Assembly (NCBI GenBank): GCA_031263945.1
Contig: JAISEW010000129.1
Location: 1-15,223 of the forward strand
Direction of reading: 5' to 3'
Length of the DNA: 15,223 nucleotides
From: Gracilibacteraceae bacterium
GTDB taxonomy: Bacteria > Bacillota > Desulfitobacteriia > Desulfitobacteriales > Syntrophobotulaceae
Made by a program: the position numbers and the translations under genes. Below are positions 11,778 through 15,223 of this stretch, in pieces. Position 1 is the stretch's first letter. Every line of letters starts with the position of its first letter. The notes beneath the pieces are model-generated. The model was not told where the DNA came from. It worked only from the letters and a program-made list of their open reading frames with translations, and made no database searches.

Positions 11778-13736
11778 CTACATCATGCCGTATCGTTTCA
11801 GTTTACGGTAAAACGTCCTGAGCGGCACACCCAAATTCCGCGCCGCCTTAGTTTTATTATTGCGGCATAATTTCAGCATCTGGGCGAAATCCCGTCTCTC
11901 ATCATAGAGCGCGGGCTCATCATCCTCCCGCTCCGGAGGGAAAGAGCGCGGCGGCGCGGCGGCCGCAAAATCACCGGCGCCGAGGTAGCGCCTGATTTCC
12001 GCTTCGCTGATGACTGCCGAGGCGGAGGTGCTGATAATGCCTTCCAAAAGGTTAAACAGCTCCCGCACGTTACCCGGCCACGTATACCGCTTACAAAAAG
12101 CGATCGCGTCTTCCCCCATGCTGACCGCCGGTTTGTCAAGCCGGGCACAGATGCGGGTCAAAGCGTGATTGATCAGCAGGATGATATCCGAGTTTCTGCT
12201 GCGCAAGGGAGGTATCTGGATGCGCGCGACGCCCAGACGGTAAAAAAGGTCCTCCCGAAACATGCCGGTTTCAATGGATTCCCATAGCTTCTTATTGGTC
12301 GCGGTGACGACGCGCACATCGGTCGCTATGAGATTATTACCGCCCACGCGGCGAAAACTGCGCTCTTCCAGGATCCGCAGCAGCAACGCCTGCAAATCCA
12401 GCGGCATATCGCCGATTTCATCCAAAAACAGCGTGCCGGTGTTGGCCAGCTCAAATTTGCCGATGCTGCCTTCCTTGCGGGCGCCGGTAAAAGCGCCCGG
12501 CTCGTAGCCGAATAATTCGCTGGCGATCAGATCCTTGGAAAACGAGGCGCAATTGATGGCCACAAACGGTCTGGCGGCGCGCCTGCTGCCCCGGTGGATG
12601 GCCTGAGCCAGGACATCTTTGCCTACGCCGCTCTCTCCCATCAGCAAAATGCTGCTGTCCGTGGCCGCCGCCATTTTAGCGCTGCGGATCACGTCCGCCA
12701 TCGCCTCGCACTCATGCACCACGTCGTCAAAACTGTAGCTGGCGGCGTCGCCGTGGACTCTGGCCGTCAGTTTAGCGACATGTTTGAGCGAATTCATGGA
12801 AACGCTGATGCCCTTGATGTGGAATCCTTCTTCGTTATAGGGCGCCGTACTCATATAGAAAAAAACGTTTTTACCGCCCTGTGACAGCTGGACCGCTTTT
12901 TCATTCACGCGCACGCGGTTGTTGATGATATCCCAGAACTGTTTATTCTCCGGCCTGCGCTCGATAACGTCGTCCAGCGTCTCGTAAAAATAGTCCCGGC
13001 GCGGCAGCGACAGCATCTTTTTCACTTCCTCGCTAAGAGAGAGGATGCGGTTACCGCCAATGGACTGATCCAGGGAAATGCTGCCGACGCCCTCGGTAGC
13101 GTCGGCGGTGTTATCGACCTGAGTGAACCAAAACAGCTGCAGTTCTATGCCGCGCACGATCGAGACCGCCAGAGCCGGCGACAGTTCGCTCGCGTATTTT
13201 ACCGGCGCGGCCAGTACGATGCTGCACATGATGTCGCCGTTGTCCAGCCGCATCGGGGCGAACACAAAGGCGGCTCCGGTGAGAAAAGCGGCGTAATGCT
13301 CAAAGCCCGACATCTGCAAGCAAGCGCCTTGACGCATCCCGACGGAAAAAACATTCGCGCCGATCTGATCTTCCGCCCACTTGGTTCGCGCCTCGATCCG
13401 GCTGGCCGCCGCCCAAGTCAAAAAACGCTCGCCGCCGTACAGGCGCAGCAAACTGCCGTTGTTGGCAAACAGGATAATACCAACATTTTCCAGTAAATCG
13501 CTCCGCGCCAGCGGTTCCAAAACGCTGTTAGCATAAACAAAAAGCCGTTTGGTCTGACGTTTGATCTGCTCGTAATTCGCCGCCGGCAACTTCTGCGGCA
13601 GCGCGTTCATAAAGTCTATATTGTAACCGGCGCTGCGTTCCCAGGCCGCCCGAACCGTTTCGCCCAACACATTCCAGCGCTCCGGCTGGCTGTGCAGGCG
13701 CGCCCACTCTTCCTTCGTGCGGACAGGCTGGTTCAT
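11778..13736 (-). CDS. AcoR-type sigma-54-dependent transcriptional activator (GAF-PAS-AAA+-Fis HTH)
   Basis: A 652-residue enhancer-binding protein. The N-terminal sensor region (about 1-210) is AcoR-like: WERSAGYNID, then a GAF-type domain (VGIILFANNGSLLRLYGG; IGANVFSVGMRQG). A PAS-like segment follows at about 225-325. The AAA+ domain has Walker A GESGVGKD (367-374), the sigma-54 contact loop GAFTGA (414-419), Walker B LFLDEIGD (436-443), the FREDLFYRL block and the WPGNVREL sensor. A Fis-type helix-turn-helix closes the protein (CRNNKTKAARNLGVPLRTFY). It should activate the sigma-54 promoter at 11052-11067. GAF sensors of this family bind small effectors, here perhaps the pathway acid or its CoA ester. 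It starts 9 nt after the CooT-family gene behind a weak AAAGG site, so it shares an operon with two metal-binding proteins. Confidence 0.93.
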   Translation of the reverse strand: MNQPVRTKEEWARLHSQPERWNVLGETVRAAWERSAGYNIDFMNALPQKLPAANYEQIKRQTKRLFVYANSVLEPLARSDLLENVGIILFANNGSLLRLYGGERFLTWAAASRIEARTKWAEDQIGANVFSVGMRQGACLQMSGFEHYAAFLTGAAFVFAPMRLDNGDIMCSIVLAAPVKYASELSPALAVSIVRGIELQLFWFTQVDNTADATEGVGSISLDQSIGGNRILSLSEEVKKMLSLPRRDYFYETLDDVIERRPENKQFWDIINNRVRVNEKAVQLSQGGKNVFFYMSTAPYNEEGFHIKGISVSMNSLKHVAKLTARVHGDAASYSFDDVVHECEAMADVIRSAKMAAATDSSILLMGESGVGKDVLAQAIHRGSRRAARPFVAINCASFSKDLIASELFGYEPGAFTGARKEGSIGKFELANTGTLFLDEIGDMPLDLQALLLRILEERSFRRVGGNNLIATDVRVVTATNKKLWESIETGMFREDLFYRLGVARIQIPPLRSRNSDIILLINHALTRICARLDKPAVSMGEDAIAFCKRYTWPGNVRELFNLLEGIISTSASAVISEAEIRRYLGAGDFAAAAPPRSFPPEREDDEPALYDERRDFAQMLKLCRNNKTKAARNLGVPLRTFYRKLKRYGMM

Positions 13737-13745
13737 ACGCCTTTA

Positions 13746-13940
13746 TCAGGCCGGTTTTTCTATCAAAATGTTATTCCTGATAAGGTCTATTTTGGTGATG
13801 ACGCCGCGAACCGTGACATCCCGGCCGAGTATATCGGTCAAAACGACTGTATCTCCTCTCACGTCTACCTCGCTGACGCTCTCGCACACCAAATTGCGCT
13901 GTCCGTCCGTCTCGGTCGTATACACCGCCGACAAACACAT
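13746..13940 (-). CDS. cooT: CooT-family nickel-binding protein
   Basis: A 64-residue protein with the CooT family layout: MCLSAVYTTETDGQRNLV at the start, a central VRGDTVVLTDILGRD and a closing KIDLIRNNILIE, all consistent with a small beta-barrel. In Rhodospirillum rubrum CooT, Cys2 is the nickel ligand; Cys2 is present here, with a second Cys at 19. The start ATG overlaps the stop of the histidine-rich gene (TGATG), behind GGAGAAGG, so the two are translationally coupled. Family membership is judged from length, N-terminal MC and overall pattern. A nickel-handling role is inferred from the family. Confidence 0.82.
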   Translation of the reverse strand: MCLSAVYTTETDGQRNLVCESVSEVDVRGDTVVLTDILGRDVTVRGVITKIDLIRNNILIEKPA

Positions 13941-14491
13941 CAGCCTTCTCCCCCTCCCAGTAACGCCAGCGCCTCCGCCAGCGCGCCGCTGCCGCGCGTC
14001 AGCCCCTCGGCGCCGTCAGTCAGTTTGGCCGCCGCCGCCGTATGCCCGGCGCCGCGCAAAACGCTCGCCATATCCGTCAGTTCGGCGGCATGTTCTTGGT
14101 TGTGGACCAGCAAATATTTCATCATAGCCCGGATCCGGGTTATTTCCTCGGATTCAGCCTCATGTCTGTGCTCGTGATCGTGGTCGTGCGCATGGCTGTG
14201 TGTGTGATCATGCCCGTGCGCGTGGCTATGCCCGTGAGCGGGCCGCTCGCCGTCATGCTCATGAAAATGTTCATGCTCATGACTGTGTTCGTGTTCGTGC
14301 GAGTGTTCATGCCCATGGCCATGAGAATAAACACTTGCGTGGGTGCGGCCGCACTGTCCGTGATTACGCTCATGCGAATGTTCATGTGGGTGTTCGTGAT
14401 TATGCTCATGTGAGTGTTCGTGTTGATGTTCGTGATTATGCACATGCGAGTGTTCATGATTATGCTCATGTGGGTGTTCAGGTTTATTCAT
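13940..14491 (-). CDS. Histidine-rich metal-binding protein with C-terminal helical domain (CooJ-like role)
   Basis: A 183-residue protein. Residues 5 to about 112 alternate histidine with Glu, Ser, Asn, Gly, Asp or Ala (HEHNHEHSH, HGHSHAHGHDH), with a lone Cys47. Residues from about 113 to 183 form a compact helical domain (RIRAMMKYLLVHNQEHAAEL; LRGAGHTAAAAKL; GSGALAEALALL). Such tails bind several Ni, Co or Zn ions and act as a store or donor; CooJ does this for nickel in Rhodospirillum but is not clearly homologous. The helical end resembles one I have seen joined to histidine-rich stretches beside CooT-type genes. AGGAGG stands 6-7 nt before the ATG. It is first in an operon with the CooT-family gene and the sigma-54 activator. 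No signal peptide, so cytoplasmic. Metal identity is inferred. Confidence 0.85.
   Translation of the reverse strand: MNKPEHPHEHNHEHSHVHNHEHQHEHSHEHNHEHPHEHSHERNHGQCGRTHASVYSHGHGHEHSHEHEHSHEHEHFHEHDGERPAHGHSHAHGHDHTHSHAHDHDHEHRHEAESEEITRIRAMMKYLLVHNQEHAAELTDMASVLRGAGHTAAAAKLTDGAEGLTRGSGALAEALALLGGGEG
14156..14479 (-). repeat. Low-complexity CAYGAR/CAYAAY codon repeat encoding the His-rich tract
   Basis: Imperfect tandem hexamers such as CATGAG, CATGAA, CACAAT and CACTCG run through the first two thirds of the gene. Silent third-base variation is wide, which argues for selection on the protein rather than recent slippage. Confidence 0.7.
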
Positions 14492-14534
14492 GCCGCCCTC
14501 CTCGCTTGCCGCGTGTTCCGTAATATAACATTTC

Positions 14535-14550
14535 GAGTATACTGATACTC
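14535..14550. promoter_or_regulatory. Palindromic operator GAGTAT-ACTG-ATACTC over the His-rich operon start
   Basis: Perfect 6-bp arms around 4 nt, extendable to TTT/AAA at the outer ends with one mismatch. A TATAAT -10 lies on the minus strand at 14562-14557, so transcription would begin near 14550 at the edge of the palindrome. That position suits a repressor, for instance a metal sensor. It does not match the NikR half-site spacing I know. Confidence 0.55.
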
Positions 14551-14556
14551 AAAACT

Positions 14557-14562
14557 ATTATA
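14557..14562 (-). promoter_or_regulatory. -10 element for the His-rich/CooT/regulator operon
   Basis: TATAAT on the minus strand, a perfect -10, about 65 nt before the His-rich ATG. The best -35 at 17-18 bp spacing is poor (TTGCGT), so an activator or an extended context may be needed. Confidence 0.5.
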
Positions 14563-14688
14563 ACATCATTTGCCCGCCAAACGCAATACTTTGTTTATGG
14601 AAAAAATATCCATGCGCCGCAGCATTATTGATGGGAATGAAACCCCCCAGTATAACTCCGTGTTATATCCAGCATTGAATTTTAATAT

Positions 14689-14717
14689 TTGCAATAGTTC
14701 GAAAAGACTGTCATAAT
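14689..14717 (+). promoter_or_regulatory. Sigma-70-like promoter of the AtuA-family gene
   Basis: TTGCAA-N17-CATAAT on the plus strand, with the start expected near 14724 and a leader of about 39 nt. It is flanked by imperfect inverted arms TTCGAAAAG and CTTTCGA, which could be a regulator site. Confidence 0.5.
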
Positions 14718-14762
14718 GCTTTCGACACAAGGAAAATTGTTCATGAACACAGGAGGTAAACA

Positions 14763-15223
14763 TTGGAAACAATTCGCATTGGCGCGGGAGCGGGGATGGA
14801 AACCGATCGTCTTCAGCCGGCACTGGACCTAATTGTTAAAGGCAATATAGACTACATTGTTTTCGAATGCCTTGCGGAAAGAACGATTTCTTTAGCGCAG
14901 CTGAGAAAGCTCGAAGATCCGGACAAAGGCTATAACACGATGCTTGAATATCGCTTGGAAAAAGCACTGCCCTTAGCTTATAAGAACAATGTCAAAGTCA
15001 TAACAAACATGGGGGCGGCAAATGTTCGGGCAGCGGCAGAACTGGCTGTCAAGATTGCCGCCAAACATCAACTGCCGCTAAAAGTTGCCGCTGTCTATGG
15101 GGACGATATTTTTAACAGAATTGATAAATACTATGAGTGTCCGCTCATGGAAAAACCGAATCTGAAACTGGGAGATCTGAAAGACTATATTGTATCAGCA
15201 AATGCGTATATTGGTTATGAAGG
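14763..15223 (+). CDS. AtuA-like (DUF1446) family protein, N-terminal part, cut by window edge
   Basis: The frame opens with TTG at 14763, 5 nt after a perfect AGGAGGT (14751-14757); 153 codons are visible. Seen: RIGAGAGMETDRLQPALDL at the start, then GNIDYIVFECLAERTISLAQ, PDKGYNTMLEYRLEKALPLA, and VKVITNMGAANVRAAAELA. These are the conserved blocks of AtuA/DUF1446 proteins, a family named from acyclic terpene use in Pseudomonas whose biochemical activity I do not know. It is transcribed away from the rest of the window and has visibly lower GC than the reductase operon, so it may belong to a separate unit. The frame has no ATG at this start, which makes it easy to miss in annotation. Confidence 0.85.
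   Translation, partial: METIRIGAGAGMETDRLQPALDLIVKGNIDYIVFECLAERTISLAQLRKLEDPDKGYNTMLEYRLEKALPLAYKNNVKVITNMGAANVRAAAELAVKIAAKHQLPLKVAAVYGDDIFNRIDKYYECPLMEKPNLKLGDLKDYIVSANAYIGYE

Noticed and set aside
14156..14479. CRISPR-like repeat array
   Set aside because: Short imperfect codon-scale repeats without unique spacers; they encode a His-rich protein in frame.
14200..14523. Plus-strand frames opposite the His-rich gene (Val/Met-rich or Arg/His-rich)
   Set aside because: Produced by the complementary strand of the CAY-rich codon repeat; no independent evidence.
14566..14823. 85-codon minus-strand frame between the His-rich and AtuA-like genes
   Set aside because: Overlaps the start, Shine-Dalgarno and promoter of the AtuA-like gene; no ribosome site recognised and no family.

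Overview
The window looks like part of an anaerobic bacterial chromosome, probably Firmicutes-like. It is GC-rich and densely packed, with strong GGAGG ribosome binding sites (one matches the whole 16S anti-SD), two TTG starts, and oxygen-sensitive iron-sulfur enzymes. Genus cannot be read from the sequence. Almost everything is on the minus strand.

Region 1 (10962 down to 1) is one long operon of 12 genes with gaps of at most about 100 nt. It opens with four subunits of an ATP-driven 2-electron reductase of the benzoyl-CoA reductase / 2-hydroxyacyl-CoA dehydratase superfamily: BcrD-like and BcrA-like ATPases, then BcrC/HgdB-like and BcrB/HgdA-like Fe-S subunits. A nine-cysteine ferredoxin and a crotonase-fold enzyme sit among them. 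A CooC-like nickel-type maturation ATPase follows. Next comes an acyl-CoA module: CoA-transferase, acyl-CoA dehydrogenase, EtfB, EtfA and an acyl-CoA ligase cut by the window edge. That order recalls E. coli ydiF-ydiO-ydiQR-ydiD and, more loosely, the Acetobacterium caffeate (car) operon. A plausible reading is that an acid is activated to its CoA ester (ligase or CoA-transferase), reduced at low potential by the ATP-driven complex using ferredoxin electrons, rearranged by the crotonase, and reduced or oxidised further through acyl-CoA dehydrogenase and Etf. The substrate is not identifiable; an aromatic or alpha,beta-unsaturated acid is the natural guess.

Region 2 (10963-11777) has no credible gene. 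It holds a textbook sigma-54 promoter aimed at the operon, a helically phased GCC repeat array upstream, an inverted repeat, TTTTCACAA repeats in the leader, two ATTCCGG palindromic repeats, and about 300 bp of helix-rich sequence behind a sigma-70-like promoter that may be a non-coding RNA.

Region 3 (14491 down to 11778) is a three-gene operon: a histidine-rich metal-binding protein, a CooT-family nickel protein, and an AcoR-type sigma-54 activator that probably drives Region 1. Together with the CooC-like ATPase this is a CooC/CooT/CooJ-like nickel kit with no CO dehydrogenase in view, which is the most unusual aspect of the locus.

Region 4 (14763 to the end, plus strand) is the start of an AtuA/DUF1446-family gene with lower GC, transcribed divergently from its own promoter.
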